Of a stretch of DNA of 64,000 nucleotides, positions 43,456 through 51,696 are shown in pieces. The notes below the pieces were generated by a model. That model was given only the letters and a program-made list of their open reading frames with translations. It was not told where the DNA came from and did not search any database. Where the stretch lies: contig NZ_CP197245.1 in assembly GCF_052076105.1 (NCBI RefSeq), positions 434,001 to 498,000 of the forward strand. Direction: 5' to 3'. The position numbers and the translations under genes were made by a program. Position 1 is the first letter of the stretch; each line of letters opens with the position of its first letter. This DNA is from Tardiphaga sp052076105 (GTDB taxonomy: Bacteria; Pseudomonadota; Alphaproteobacteria; Rhizobiales; Xanthobacteraceae).

Positions 43456-43913
43456 GAACGGGTAGTCCTCGATACATTGACGAGAGGGGCGCTGCGGAAA
43501 CCCGCCCGCCCACGATCGAATTCACCTGTTTAGAGAGATCGCCCACATCCGATTAGTGAGCCGGGCCGGCATAAGCCTATCGGCTCGGTTCATGAATGAA
43601 CGGGCAATCCTCTTTGCATGAAGGGCTGCGAACCGGCGGTCCTCGCGCCTGCTCACGCCAGCAGATTTACCCGACCTGCGACAAAATAGCTAACGCGCGA
43701 AGCCTCACGGCAATTCACTTCGCCGGTATTGTTAATTGTTTCCGGGCCGCCGTGGCGTCTGCACAACAGTTTTAGGCTTAAAGAGACGCTGTTACTGCCC
43801 ACAACGCCGAAGATGTCACGGGCCGGTCAAGATGAACTATCTGTAATGCGCGCGGCGCGAGCAACGCCCTGCCCATTCGGGCAGCCTGTCGCCCCTGGAT
43901 TGGGCGACACCCA
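43456..43913. other. 458-bp intergenic region, no gene seen
   Basis: It lies between the 5' end of the RND permease gene and the 3' end of otnK. The half near 43455 should hold the efflux promoter; the half near 43869-43908 holds two hairpins. Short open frames have no recognisable similarity. An AT-richer patch around 43725-43790 may contain regulatory sequence. Confidence 0.55.
43869..43908. terminator. Tandem hairpins after otnK
   Basis: CTGCCC-ATTC-GGGCAG (43869-43884) and GTCGCCC-N7-GGGCGAC (43888-43908) follow the otnK stop (43914) on the minus strand. They probably end the otnK-otnI-ltnD transcript, though neither is followed by a clear T-run. Confidence 0.5.
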
Positions 43914-45191
43914 TCACGTCATCAGGGCAAGCGCATCTTCAAAAAAAGCCGGCCCACCGAAATTGCCGGACTTCAGCGCCAGCAGCATCTGGTGCTCTGC
44001 CGTACCGACCGCGCGCAACACCGGCACACCGGCGGCGATTTCCGCACCGACCAGAAAACCTGGAATGCCCAAACGATCCACGACCGCACCGGATGTTTCG
44101 CCGCCAGCCACGACGAGCCGTTGCACGCCGGCCCGGACAAGACCTTCAGCGAGATCGGCCATCGCCTGCTCGATGGCATGCCCCGCAGCATCGCGGCCAT
44201 GGCGCTTTTGCAGCGCCGTCACCTGATCCGGCGTCGAGCTGCTGGCGATCAGGACCGGCCCCCTGGCCAACCGCTCCTTCGCCCAACCGAGCGCGCGCTG
44301 CACTTCCGCACCGCCGGCAATCACCTGCTCGGGATCGAGGTGTAGCACCGGCATCATCTGTTCGGCCCGCGCGATCTGCTGCAGCGTCGCCTGCGAACAA
44401 CTGCCAGCCAGACAGGCTGCAGCGCCACCCACCGGCGTCTCCTTGATCGAGGTCGCCGCATTCGCCTTGACGCGGCCGGACGCGACCAGTGCACGCGCGA
44501 GACCAAGCCCCATGCCGGATGCACCGACAGAGACGCGATGACCCAGGGCAACCGCACCGATGGTTTCCAGATCGCTGGCAAACACGGCGTCGATGATCGC
44601 CGCGCCAAAACCACTCTCCGACAGTCCATCGAGATGCGTCCGCACCACGTCGGCGCCGCAGGCGACCACGCCGAGATCGACCAGCCCGATATTTGTCGCG
44701 CTCTGCCGCGCCAACACACGGACGAGATTGGAGTCGTGCATCGGATTGAGCGGGTGATCCTTCAACGGGCTCTCGTTCAGCGGCACGGAGCCAACGAACA
44801 GGTTGCCCTGATAGACGGTACGGCCGGTCTCGGGGAATGCCGGCGTCACCAGCACGATATTGTCACCGGAATCGATCCGGAGCGCATCCATCACCGGGCC
44901 GATATTGCCGGCATCCGTAGAGTCGAATGTCGAGCAGATCTTGAACAGCACATGATCCGCACCGCGGCTGCGCATCCATTTTTCGGCGGCGCGCGACTTC
45001 TCGACCGCCTTGCTGGCCGCGATCGAGCGGCTCTTTAACGACACTACGACGGCATCGACATCCGGCAGCTGCAGATCATCGGCGGGAATGCCAATGGTCT
45101 GCACCGTGCGCAGACCGCAGCGGGTCAGCGTATTGGCGAGATCGGAGGCTCCCGTGTAGTCGTCAGCGATACAGCCCAGCGCCAGCGTCAT
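43914..45191 (-). CDS. otnK: 3-oxo-tetronate kinase
   Basis: A 425-residue kinase of the DUF1537 family. The N-terminal domain starts LALGCIADDYTGASDLANTL with the conserved DDxTGxxD, and has FKICSTFDSTDAGNIGPVMDAL. The C-terminal nucleotide-binding domain has RLVVAGGETSGAVVDRLG and LKSGNFGGPAFFEDAL. It phosphorylates 3-oxo-tetronate at O4. The start ATG 45191 overlaps the otnI stop (ATGA), so the upstream open extension is a shadow. Third gene of the minus-strand operon ltnD-otnI-otnK. Confidence 0.93.
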   Translation of the reverse strand: MTLALGCIADDYTGASDLANTLTRCGLRTVQTIGIPADDLQLPDVDAVVVSLKSRSIAASKAVEKSRAAEKWMRSRGADHVLFKICSTFDSTDAGNIGPVMDALRIDSGDNIVLVTPAFPETGRTVYQGNLFVGSVPLNESPLKDHPLNPMHDSNLVRVLARQSATNIGLVDLGVVACGADVVRTHLDGLSESGFGAAIIDAVFASDLETIGAVALGHRVSVGASGMGLGLARALVASGRVKANAATSIKETPVGGAAACLAGSCSQATLQQIARAEQMMPVLHLDPEQVIAGGAEVQRALGWAKERLARGPVLIASSSTPDQVTALQKRHGRDAAGHAIEQAMADLAEGLVRAGVQRLVVAGGETSGAVVDRLGIPGFLVGAEIAAGVPVLRAVGTAEHQMLLALKSGNFGGPAFFEDALALMT

Positions 45192-45970
45192 GCTTTCACT
45201 CCGGCATAGGGCTTGAACCAACCGAGCCCTGCGACAGTGTCGCCGGCCGGGCGATATTCGCAGCCGACATAATTGTCGTAGCCGATCCGGTCGAGTTCAT
45301 CGAACAGGAACGGATAGTTCAGCTCCTCGCCGGACGGCTCGTTGCGCGACGGCACGCTGGCGATCTGGATATGCCCAATCCACGGCAGCATCTCGCGCAG
45401 CCGCATGGTGACGTCACCGTGAATGATCTGGCAATGATAGATATCGAATTGCAGCCCGAGATTGGGAATCTTCATGTCAGCGATGATGTCGCGCGCGAAC
45501 GTGAAGTCGTTGAGAAAATAGCCGGGCACGTCGCGCGGGTTGATCGGCTCAATCACCACGTCGATGCCATGTTCGCCAAGGAAATTCGCGGCCCATTCAA
45601 CGGATTTGCGGAAGGCCGCCACGGCCGTCGGATCGCGGCGGTCGGCGAGACCCGCCATCATGTGCAGGCGGCGGACATTGGTGGCCAGGGCATAAGGCAG
45701 TGCCGTGTGAATGCTCTGCCTGAGCTCATCGAACTTGTCGGGGCGTGCGGCAAAGCCCTTTTCACCGGCATTCCAGTCGCCCGGCGGCAGATTGAACAGC
45801 ACCTGTTTCAAGCCGTTGCGCTCGAGCCGTTCGGCAATCGCCTCAGGCGGATGCTCATAGGGGAACAGGAATTCCACCGCCGTGAAGCCGGCTTTCGCCG
45901 CGGCATCAAAGCGATCAAGGAATGCATGTTCGTTGAACATCATGCTGAGATTGGCGGCGAAGCGGGGCAT
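45188..45970 (-). CDS. otnI: 2-oxo-tetronate isomerase
   Basis: A 260-residue TIM-barrel protein of the hydroxypyruvate isomerase (Hyi) family: MPRFAANLSMMFNEHAFLDRF start, HMMAGLAD, IEPINPRDVPGYFLND with the metal-binding Glu, LQFDIYHCQIIHGDV, and IGHIQIASVPSRNEP. It interconverts 2-oxo- and 3-oxo-tetronate. Placement between a threonate dehydrogenase gene and the 3-oxo-tetronate kinase gene makes OtnI more likely than hydroxypyruvate isomerase. It lies 15 bp after ltnD and overlaps otnK. Confidence 0.9.
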   Translation of the reverse strand: MPRFAANLSMMFNEHAFLDRFDAAAKAGFTAVEFLFPYEHPPEAIAERLERNGLKQVLFNLPPGDWNAGEKGFAARPDKFDELRQSIHTALPYALATNVRRLHMMAGLADRRDPTAVAAFRKSVEWAANFLGEHGIDVVIEPINPRDVPGYFLNDFTFARDIIADMKIPNLGLQFDIYHCQIIHGDVTMRLREMLPWIGHIQIASVPSRNEPSGEELNYPFLFDELDRIGYDNYVGCEYRPAGDTVAGLGWFKPYAGVKA

Positions 45971-45985
45971 TCCAGTCGTCCTCTT

Positions 45986-46918
45986 TTACTTCTTCTCACC
46001 CGGAAGCTTCGTCCCGGTGACCTGCGCATACATCCGCGCCACCGACGCGTCATCATCGCGGCCCATGCCGGCGGCCGACGTCATCAGGAACATCTGCAGC
46101 GCAGCCGCGGAGACCGGCACAGGGAATTTGGCAGTACGCGCCATGTCCTGAATGATGCCAAGATCCTTGACGAAAATATCGACCGCGCTGCGTGGTGTGT
46201 AATCGCCGTCGAGCACATGCGGCATGCGGTTCTCGAACATCCAGGAATTGCCGGCCGAGGCCGTGATCACCTCATAGACCTTGCGGATATCGAGACCCTG
46301 TTTGGCCGCGAAGGCGATGGCTTCCGAGGCGGCGGCGATATGTACGCCTGCGAGGAGCTGGTTGATCATCTTGAAAGCAGCGCCCTGCCCGGCGGCATCA
46401 CCGAGTTCGTAGAGCTTGGCGGCCATTGCATCGAGCGCCGGCCGCGCCCTGGCAAAGGCAGCCTCGCCGCCGGATGCAAGAATGGTGAGTTCGCCCTGCG
46501 CTGCGCGCTGTGCACCGCCGGAAATCGGGGCATCGAGATAGTGCCGGCCGGTGGCTTCGAGATCCCGAGCAAGGCGGCGGGCGACATCGGGATCCATCGT
46601 CGCGGACGATACGAATACCGCACCTTTCGGCAGCGTTTCGGCAACGCCATCCGTCCCGAACAGGATGGTCGCCGTCTGCGCGGCATTGACGACGACGCTC
46701 ACGACGATATCCGCGCCCTGCGCGGCACCCGCCGGCGTATCCGCACCCAGCCCTCCGTCAGTCACGAAGCGCTTCACCGCATCCGCCGAAACGTCGCAGC
46801 CGGTCACCGTGAAGCCGGCCTTCTTCAGCGACAAGGCCATGCCATAGCCCATCGACCCCAGACCAATAACGGCGACGCGAGGTTTCTCGGAGCTTGGTTT
46901 TTCAGATGCAGGTGACAT
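45986..46918 (-). CDS. ltnD: L-threonate dehydrogenase (beta-hydroxyacid dehydrogenase family)
   Basis: A 310-residue NAD-dependent dehydrogenase. VAVIGLGSMGYGMALSL is the Rossmann loop, LDAPISGGAQRAAQGELTIL the substrate signature, and Lys in GAAFKMINQLLAGVH the catalytic residue. It oxidises threonate or erythronate to 2-oxo-tetronate; context with otnI, otnK and otnC supports this, and DenD/LtnD specificity for the D- or L-form is not decided. ATG 46918 is preferred over the open extension to 46993. Divergent from otnC. Confidence 0.9.
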   Translation of the reverse strand: MSPASEKPSSEKPRVAVIGLGSMGYGMALSLKKAGFTVTGCDVSADAVKRFVTDGGLGADTPAGAAQGADIVVSVVVNAAQTATILFGTDGVAETLPKGAVFVSSATMDPDVARRLARDLEATGRHYLDAPISGGAQRAAQGELTILASGGEAAFARARPALDAMAAKLYELGDAAGQGAAFKMINQLLAGVHIAAASEAIAFAAKQGLDIRKVYEVITASAGNSWMFENRMPHVLDGDYTPRSAVDIFVKDLGIIQDMARTAKFPVPVSAAALQMFLMTSAAGMGRDDDASVARMYAQVTGTKLPGEKK

Positions 46919-46984
46919 GCGGCAATTCCCTAGGAGTCCTCGATGGCCAGCTTGAGGCGGCCTTGCCTCTCGGTAACACGCCTT

Positions 46985-47000
46985 GGCCATCATGCCAAAG
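46985..47000. promoter_or_regulatory. Dyad TTGGC-N6-GCCAA in the ltnD/otnC interval
   Basis: A 16-bp inverted repeat lies midway between the divergent starts of ltnD (46918) and otnC (47051). It may bind the pathway regulator, which is not adjacent in this window. Confidence 0.35.
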
Positions 47001-47050
47001 CGTGGGAAAAAGCATCACGAGGAAATGCCAGGAAAGACCGAGGACATCCG

Positions 47051-47716
47051 GTGACTGACACAAAGCTGCGTGAAGAGATCTGCCGGCTCGGCCGCTCGCT
47101 GTTCGACCGTGGGCTGACGCCGGGTTCATCCGGCAATATCAGTGTGCGCTGCGATGACGGCGGCTGGCTGGTGAGCCCAACCAATGCGTCACTGGGCTCA
47201 CTCGATCCGGCCCGGCTGTCGCGCCTCGACAGCACCGGCCGCCTCATGTCCGGCGACGCGCCGACCAAAGAGGTTCCGCTGCATACGGCGCTGTATGAGA
47301 CCCGCAGCGCCGCCCGCGCCGTGGTGCATCTGCATTCGACCCACTCGGTGGCGGTGTCGATGTTGCCGGAGATCGATCCGCGTGCCGCGCTGCCGCCGAT
47401 GACGCCCTATTATCTGATGAAGTGCGGCGCGACGGCTCTGGTGCCATATTATCGGCCGGGTGATCCTGCCGTCGCTGGCGCCATCAAGGGCCTCGCCGGT
47501 AAATATTCATCGGTGCTGCTGGCCAATCACGGGCCGGTGGTGTCAGGCGGCAGCCTAGAGGCCGCGGTCTATGCCATCGAGGAACTCGAAGAAACCGCGA
47601 AACTCTATCTGCTGCTGCGCGGTCTCAACCCGCGGCATCTGTCACCAGCGCAAGTGAAGGACCTGGTGGCGACGTTCGGGCTGGTGCTGCCGGAACACGA
47701 CGGACATGGGCACTGA
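47051..47716 (+). CDS. otnC: 3-oxo-tetronate 4-phosphate decarboxylase (class II aldolase family)
   Basis: A 221-residue class II aldolase/adducin-fold enzyme. It has the zinc-binding VVHLHSTHSVAVSML and LLANHGPVVSGGSL, the phosphate-binding TPGSSGNISVR, and TKEVPLHTALYE with the conserved Glu. It converts 3-oxo-tetronate 4-phosphate to dihydroxyacetone phosphate and CO2. The start is GTG 47051 with GAGGA upstream; the frame open to 46943 has no family match. It completes the pathway with the three divergent genes. Confidence 0.92.
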   Translation: MTDTKLREEICRLGRSLFDRGLTPGSSGNISVRCDDGGWLVSPTNASLGSLDPARLSRLDSTGRLMSGDAPTKEVPLHTALYETRSAARAVVHLHSTHSVAVSMLPEIDPRAALPPMTPYYLMKCGATALVPYYRPGDPAVAGAIKGLAGKYSSVLLANHGPVVSGGSLEAAVYAIEELEETAKLYLLLRGLNPRHLSPAQVKDLVATFGLVLPEHDGHGH

Positions 47717-47725
47717 CTCCTCAGC

Positions 47726-47819
47726 CGTCATTGCGAGGAGCGCTTGCGACGAAGCAATCCAGTCTTTGCATCGCCTGTAGCTTCTGGATTGCCGCGTCGC
47801 TTCGCTCCTCGTAATGACG
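47726..47819. repeat. Palindromic repeat (CGTCATTGCGAGGAG type), left copy
   Basis: The left arm 47726-47762 (CGTCATTGCGAGGAGCG ... GCAATCCAG) and right arm 47784-47819 (CTGGATTGC ... CTCGTAATGACG) are imperfect inverted copies about 36 bp long. The element starts 10 bp after the otnC stop and ends 35 bp before the GIY-YIG start. Confidence 0.85.
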
Positions 47820-47854
47820 TGAAGAAGACAGTGATTGACCAACGTGGAGGGACG

Positions 47855-48145
47855 ATGAAGGAGCCCTGCGTTTACCTGATGGCCAACAAGCGCAACGGAA
47901 CGCTCTATGCAGGCGTCACCAGCAACCTGCCGAAGCGAGTCTATGAGCATCGCGAAGGCTTGGTGTCCGGCTTTTCCAAGTCCTACGGGTGCAAGCTGCT
48001 CGTCTGGTTTGAGGTCCATGAGACAATGGAATCGGCGATTGTGCGCGAAAAGCAGATCAAAGCCGGCAGCCGGTCCAAGAAATTGGCGCTGATCGAAGCA
48101 GTCAATCCGAAATGGAAAGACCTTTACGGCAGTCTCTTCGAATAA
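47855..48145 (+). CDS. GIY-YIG nuclease family protein (YhbQ/UPF0213-like)
   Basis: A 96-residue single-domain protein. The GIY and YIG equivalents are CVYLMANK and TLYAGVTSN. Arg28 in PKRVYEHREG, the His/Glu after it and Glu65 in VREKQIKAGSR fit the catalytic layout of small GIY-YIG proteins. The C-terminal KKLALIEAVNPKWKDLY is typical of the group. ATG 47855 has GGAGG 6 bp upstream. The gene is framed by two copies of the same palindromic repeat; biological role unknown. Confidence 0.92.
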   Translation: MKEPCVYLMANKRNGTLYAGVTSNLPKRVYEHREGLVSGFSKSYGCKLLVWFEVHETMESAIVREKQIKAGSRSKKLALIEAVNPKWKDLYGSLFE

Positions 48146-48160
48146 CCACCGGCCTATCCC

Positions 48161-48247
48161 CGTCATTGCGAGCGCAGCGAAGCAATCCAGAAGCGGCAAG
48201 CGAAGAAAACACTGGATTGCTTCGTCGCTGCGCTCCTCGCAATGACG
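48161..48247. repeat. Palindromic repeat (CGTCATTGCGAG type), right copy
   Basis: Arms 48161-48190 (CGTCATTGCGAGCGCAGCGA ...) and 48212-48247 (CTGGATTGCTTCG ... GCAATGACG) are inverted. The same family as 47726-47819. It begins 15 bp after the GIY-YIG stop and ends 8 bp before the stop of the Liv ATPase gene. Confidence 0.85.
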
Positions 48248-48255
48248 GCTGAGAA

Positions 48256-48960
48256 TTAAAGCCCCAGATACGCCTTGCGCACATCCGGATTGGTCGCGAT
48301 TTCCGACGCCTTACCCTGCATCTGGACGCGGCCGGTCTGCAGGATATAGGCGCGGTCAGCGATCTCCAGCACTTCGGCCATGCGCTGCTCGACGATCAGC
48401 ACGGTCATGCCGGTGTTGCGGATCTTGACGACCGCCTGGAAGATCTCATCCACGAGCTTCGGCATGATGCCCTGAGAGGGTTCATCCAGCATCAGCAGCC
48501 GCGGCCGGGTCATCAGCGCGCGGCCAATGGCCAGCATCTGCTGCTCGCCGCCGGACAACGTCTCGGCGCGCTGCTCGAGCCGCTCCGACAGACGCGGGAA
48601 CAGTTCGAACACCAGCTTCAACGGCTCGTCACGGTCGGCCTTGCCGCGATACATGTAGCTACCAAGCCGAAGATTGTCGTGCACCGACAGCCGTGGAAAC
48701 AGCCGACGGTTTTCCGGCACATAAGCGATGCCCCGCGCCGTGATGAGATGCTGCGCGATGCCGTTGATCTGCTCGCCGTCGAAGGTGACGGTGCCCGAAC
48801 GCGGACGCTCTGCGCCGGCGATGGTCTTGATCAGCGTCGACTTGCCGGCGCCATTGGCGCCGCAGACAGCGACGATCTCGCCCTTGGCGACGTCGATGGT
48901 GACGTCCGAAATGGCGACCAGCCCCTGATAGGCGGTGGTGGCTTCACGCACCGACAGCAT
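48256..48960 (-). CDS. Branched-chain amino acid-type ABC transporter ATP-binding protein (LivF-like)
   Basis: A 234-residue ATPase. Walker A is GANGAGKST, Q-loop YVPENRRLFPRLSV, signature LSGGEQQMLAIGRAL, Walker B LLMLDEPSQGIMP, and H-loop VLIVEQRM (Gln-type as in LivF). ATG 48960 has GGGGA upstream and lies inside the end of the LivG-like gene (17-bp overlap). Last gene of the importer operon 52947-48256. Confidence 0.93.
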   Translation of the reverse strand: MLSVREATTAYQGLVAISDVTIDVAKGEIVAVCGANGAGKSTLIKTIAGAERPRSGTVTFDGEQINGIAQHLITARGIAYVPENRRLFPRLSVHDNLRLGSYMYRGKADRDEPLKLVFELFPRLSERLEQRAETLSGGEQQMLAIGRALMTRPRLLMLDEPSQGIMPKLVDEIFQAVVKIRNTGMTVLIVEQRMAEVLEIADRAYILQTGRVQMQGKASEIATNPDVRKAYLGL

Positions 48961-49678
48961 GACGATCCCCGAGATAAGCGCTGATGACTTCCGGATGTCG
49001 CACGACATCGGCGGGTTTGCCCTCGACAAGCTTCTTGCCGAGATTGAGCACGATGGCGCGGTCGACCAGCGGCATCACGATTTCCATGACGTGCTCGACC
49101 ATCAGCACGGTAACACCGGTCTCGCGGACCTTGCGTACCAATGCCACGCCGGACTGCGCTTCTAGCGGTGTAAGGCCGGTGAGGCATTCGTCGAGCATCA
49201 GCAGTTTTGGCTCAGTGGCGAGCGCGCGAGCGACTTCAAGCCGACGCTTCTCCGACGGAATGAGATCGCGGGCGAGCTTGTCGGCTCGCGGGGCGAGGCC
49301 GCAGAACTCAAGCACCTCATGCGCCTTGCGCCGGGCGTCGCGCATCTTATCGTTCCGGATCAGCGCACCGACAATGACATTGTCGATGACAGTCATGGTC
49401 TCGAAGCTCTTCACGACCTGGAACGTGCGTGCAATGCCGAGCGCGCAGCGTTCGGCGGCGGGCATGTGGGTGACGTCCTTGCCATCGAACCAGATCGAGC
49501 CCTGGGTCGGCGGCAGCACGCCGGCGATCAGGTTGAACAGCGTCGACTTGCCGGCGCCATTCGGGCCGATCAGGCCGACGATCTCGCCGGCACCGACGGA
49601 AATCGAGACGTCGCTGTTGGCGATCAGACCGCCGAAGCGCTGCCAGACGCCGCGTGTTTCAAGCAAAGGCGCGCTCAT
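48944..49678 (-). CDS. Branched-chain amino acid-type ABC transporter ATP-binding protein (LivG-like)
   Basis: A 244-residue ATPase with Walker A GPNGAGKSTLFNLI, ARTFQVVKSFETMTV at the Q-loop, SEKRRLEVARAL in place of the usual LSGGQ signature (variant PSEKR), Walker B LLMLDECLTGL with Cys where Pro is usual, and VEHVMEIVMPL. The altered signature and DEC are uncommon and worth noting. ATG 49678 overlaps the LivM-like stop (ATGA). Confidence 0.92.
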   Translation of the reverse strand: MSAPLLETRGVWQRFGGLIANSDVSISVGAGEIVGLIGPNGAGKSTLFNLIAGVLPPTQGSIWFDGKDVTHMPAAERCALGIARTFQVVKSFETMTVIDNVIVGALIRNDKMRDARRKAHEVLEFCGLAPRADKLARDLIPSEKRRLEVARALATEPKLLMLDECLTGLTPLEAQSGVALVRKVRETGVTVLMVEHVMEIVMPLVDRAIVLNLGKKLVEGKPADVVRHPEVISAYLGDRHAVGA

Positions 49679-50658
49679 TGCGGCACTCCTTTCGAGGCCG
49701 GGCGGCGGGAGAACAGGCCGAGCAGACCATCCGGTCGCGCCAGCGAGATCAACACGATGACCGCACCATAGAGGATGAGATCGACGCCGCGGCCGGAGCC
49801 GCCGATGAAGGAACGCGTGAGCTCAGTCATCGGGATCAGGATGACGGCGCCTAGCACCGGTCCCCATAGCGTGCCGATGCCGCCCAGCACCGCGGGCAGT
49901 GCCATCAGCAACGAGAACTGGAAGGTCATGACGCTTTCAGGATCGATATAGGAGACGAACTGCGCATAGAAAGCGCCACCGATCGCAGTGAGGAAAGCGG
50001 AGACGGCAGCGGCGCCCATCTTGGAATTGAACACCACGACGCCGAGGCTCTCGGCCGCATCGGGATTGTCCTTCACCGCACGCCACCAGAAACCCCATTT
50101 GGAATCTTCCAGCCACCAGGTGATGAACCAGGCGACGCAGCAGAACACGAGGGCGAAGTAGTAGAAGGGCAGCTTGCTGCGCGTGAACTGGAACTTGGCC
50201 CAGCTATCGCCGCGCACCGGGATGTCGATGCCGAGCGCCGCACCGGCATAGTCCCAATTGTGGAACAGCAGGAAGCCAATTTCGGCGATGACGATGGTGG
50301 CGATGACGAAGTAATGACCGCGCAGACGGAAGGTCGGATAGCCCAGCGCTAGCGCGATCAACGCGGAGATGATACCGCCGCCGAGCATGCCAAACCACGG
50401 CAGCACGCCGAACTTGGTGAACAGCAGCGCCGTTGTATAGGCGCCGAGGCCGAAATAGAGCGCGTGGCCGAGCGATATCTGGCCGCAATAGCCGCCAAGG
50501 ATGTTCCAGGCTTGCGACAGCGCCGCATACATCAGGGTTAGTACCATAATGTTCTGGACATAGACGTCCTTGACGAAGAACGGCACGCAGGCGGCGATGA
50601 CCGCGAGCACGGCGGCGAGGATGAGGTCGCGGCGGCGACGCTGGGTAAAGCTGTCCAT
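49675..50658 (-). CDS. Branched-chain amino acid-type ABC transporter permease (LivM-like)
   Basis: A 327-residue integral membrane protein with 8-10 hydrophobic segments. LGGYCGQISLGHALYFGLGAYT and LRGHYFVIATIVIAEIG are LivM hallmarks, and the EAA-like loop is WWRAVKDNPDAAESLGV. ATG 50658 shares one base with the LivH-like stop (TGATG). It forms the channel with the LivH-like protein. Confidence 0.93.
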   Translation of the reverse strand: MDSFTQRRRRDLILAAVLAVIAACVPFFVKDVYVQNIMVLTLMYAALSQAWNILGGYCGQISLGHALYFGLGAYTTALLFTKFGVLPWFGMLGGGIISALIALALGYPTFRLRGHYFVIATIVIAEIGFLLFHNWDYAGAALGIDIPVRGDSWAKFQFTRSKLPFYYFALVFCCVAWFITWWLEDSKWGFWWRAVKDNPDAAESLGVVVFNSKMGAAAVSAFLTAIGGAFYAQFVSYIDPESVMTFQFSLLMALPAVLGGIGTLWGPVLGAVILIPMTELTRSFIGGSGRGVDLILYGAVIVLISLARPDGLLGLFSRRPASKGVPQ

Positions 50659-51536
50659 CAGATCGATCCGAACAGGCCGCGTGGCCGGACAAAGACAACG
50701 AGGAGATAGACGGCGTAGATGCCGACCGATTTCAGCGACGGCGGCAGGATCATCGCGGTCGTCGCCTCGACCAGGCCGACGATGATGCCGCCGGCAAAGG
50801 CGCCGAACACGCTGCCGAAGCCGCCCAGCGCGACGGTGACGTAAGCGATCAGCGCAAAGGACGCGCCCACATCGGGATAGATGTAGAAGAAGATCGCCAT
50901 CACGCCGCCGGCCAGACCGATCAACGCCGAGCCAAGGCCCCAGCCGAGCGCGAACACCTTATTCTTGTCGATGCCGACCAACGCCACGGCACCGGCATCT
51001 TCACGGGTCGCTTCCAGCGCACGACCGAAGTCGGTCTTCTTCATGAAGAAATACAGTGCGCCGAAAGCGGCTATGGAGATCAATGCGCCAACGAGCTGCG
51101 GCACCGGCAGGAACACACCGAAGATCGAGATGGTCTTGCCGCCGAGCAGCGACGCAGGGATGCTGCGATAATCCGGGGTGAAGAAGAACTGCGCGAGACC
51201 GCGCATCAGGATCGCGAGACCAAAAGTCGCGAAGATCTGTACCATGCCGATATTGGCCTTGGCCCGCATGGCGAAGCGTATGATCACGAGATAGATCACC
51301 GCGCCGAACACGAACATGCCCGCTGCGACGATCGGGATCGACAGTAGAGGGTCGACCGCCCAGAACATGAACAGGAAGAAGGTGAGGTACATCGCCAACA
51401 TCAGAAATTCGCCATGGGCGAAGTTGGTGACGTCCATCAGCCCGAAGATCAGCGCGAGGCCGACCGCAAGCAGGCCGTAGAGCAGCCCCATCAGCAATCC
51501 GCTGGCAAGGCTCTGGATGATGGTCGCGGCGGTCAA
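50658..51536 (-). CDS. Branched-chain amino acid-type ABC transporter permease (LivH-like)
   Basis: A 292-residue permease: SLASGLLMGLLYGLLAVGLAL, LMDVTNFAHGEFLMLAMY, EATREDAGAVALVGIDKNKV and VALGGFGSVFGAFAGGIIVG are LivH features. The likely start is a TTG at 51536 with AAGGGA 6 bp upstream. The open frame to 51587 reads through the adjacent repeat (MGPRLRGDD) and is not native. Confidence 0.92.
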   Translation of the reverse strand: MTAATIIQSLASGLLMGLLYGLLAVGLALIFGLMDVTNFAHGEFLMLAMYLTFFLFMFWAVDPLLSIPIVAAGMFVFGAVIYLVIIRFAMRAKANIGMVQIFATFGLAILMRGLAQFFFTPDYRSIPASLLGGKTISIFGVFLPVPQLVGALISIAAFGALYFFMKKTDFGRALEATREDAGAVALVGIDKNKVFALGWGLGSALIGLAGGVMAIFFYIYPDVGASFALIAYVTVALGGFGSVFGAFAGGIIVGLVEATTAMILPPSLKSVGIYAVYLLVVFVRPRGLFGSI

Positions 51537-51552
51537 AGGCTGTCCCTTTCGG

Positions 51553-51674
51553 ATGTCGTCCCCGCGAAGGCGGGGACCCATAGCCACCGTCGTCGCGATA
51601 AAGTGCAGACGGTGGGGCCGGTGTCAGACCATGTCGTCGGAGCGTATGGGTCCCCGCCTTCGCGGGGACGACAT
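51553..51674. repeat. Perfect 30-bp inverted repeat element inside the Liv operon
   Basis: Arms at 51553-51582 and 51645-51674 are exact inverted copies, each containing the palindrome GTCCCCGCGAAGGCGGGGAC; an inner CCACCGTC/GACGGTGG pair is nested. It sits between the binding-protein gene (ends 51697) and the LivH-like gene (starts 51536). This repeat type is dispersed in Bradyrhizobium-like genomes. Confidence 0.85.
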
Positions 51675-51696
51675 GGCGTGTGTGACGATAGGTGCC

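Noticed and set aside
41186..43533. Several plus-strand frames over the RND permease.
   Set aside because: Mirror frames of a gene with complete family motifs.
45371..46915. A 514-codon open frame on the plus strand.
   Set aside because: Antisense of otnI and ltnD, both well supported.
47726..48247. Reading the two repeats and the GIY-YIG gene as a CRISPR-like or toxin-antitoxin locus.
   Set aside because: There are only two hairpin repeats with no spacers and a single gene with no antitoxin-like partner.
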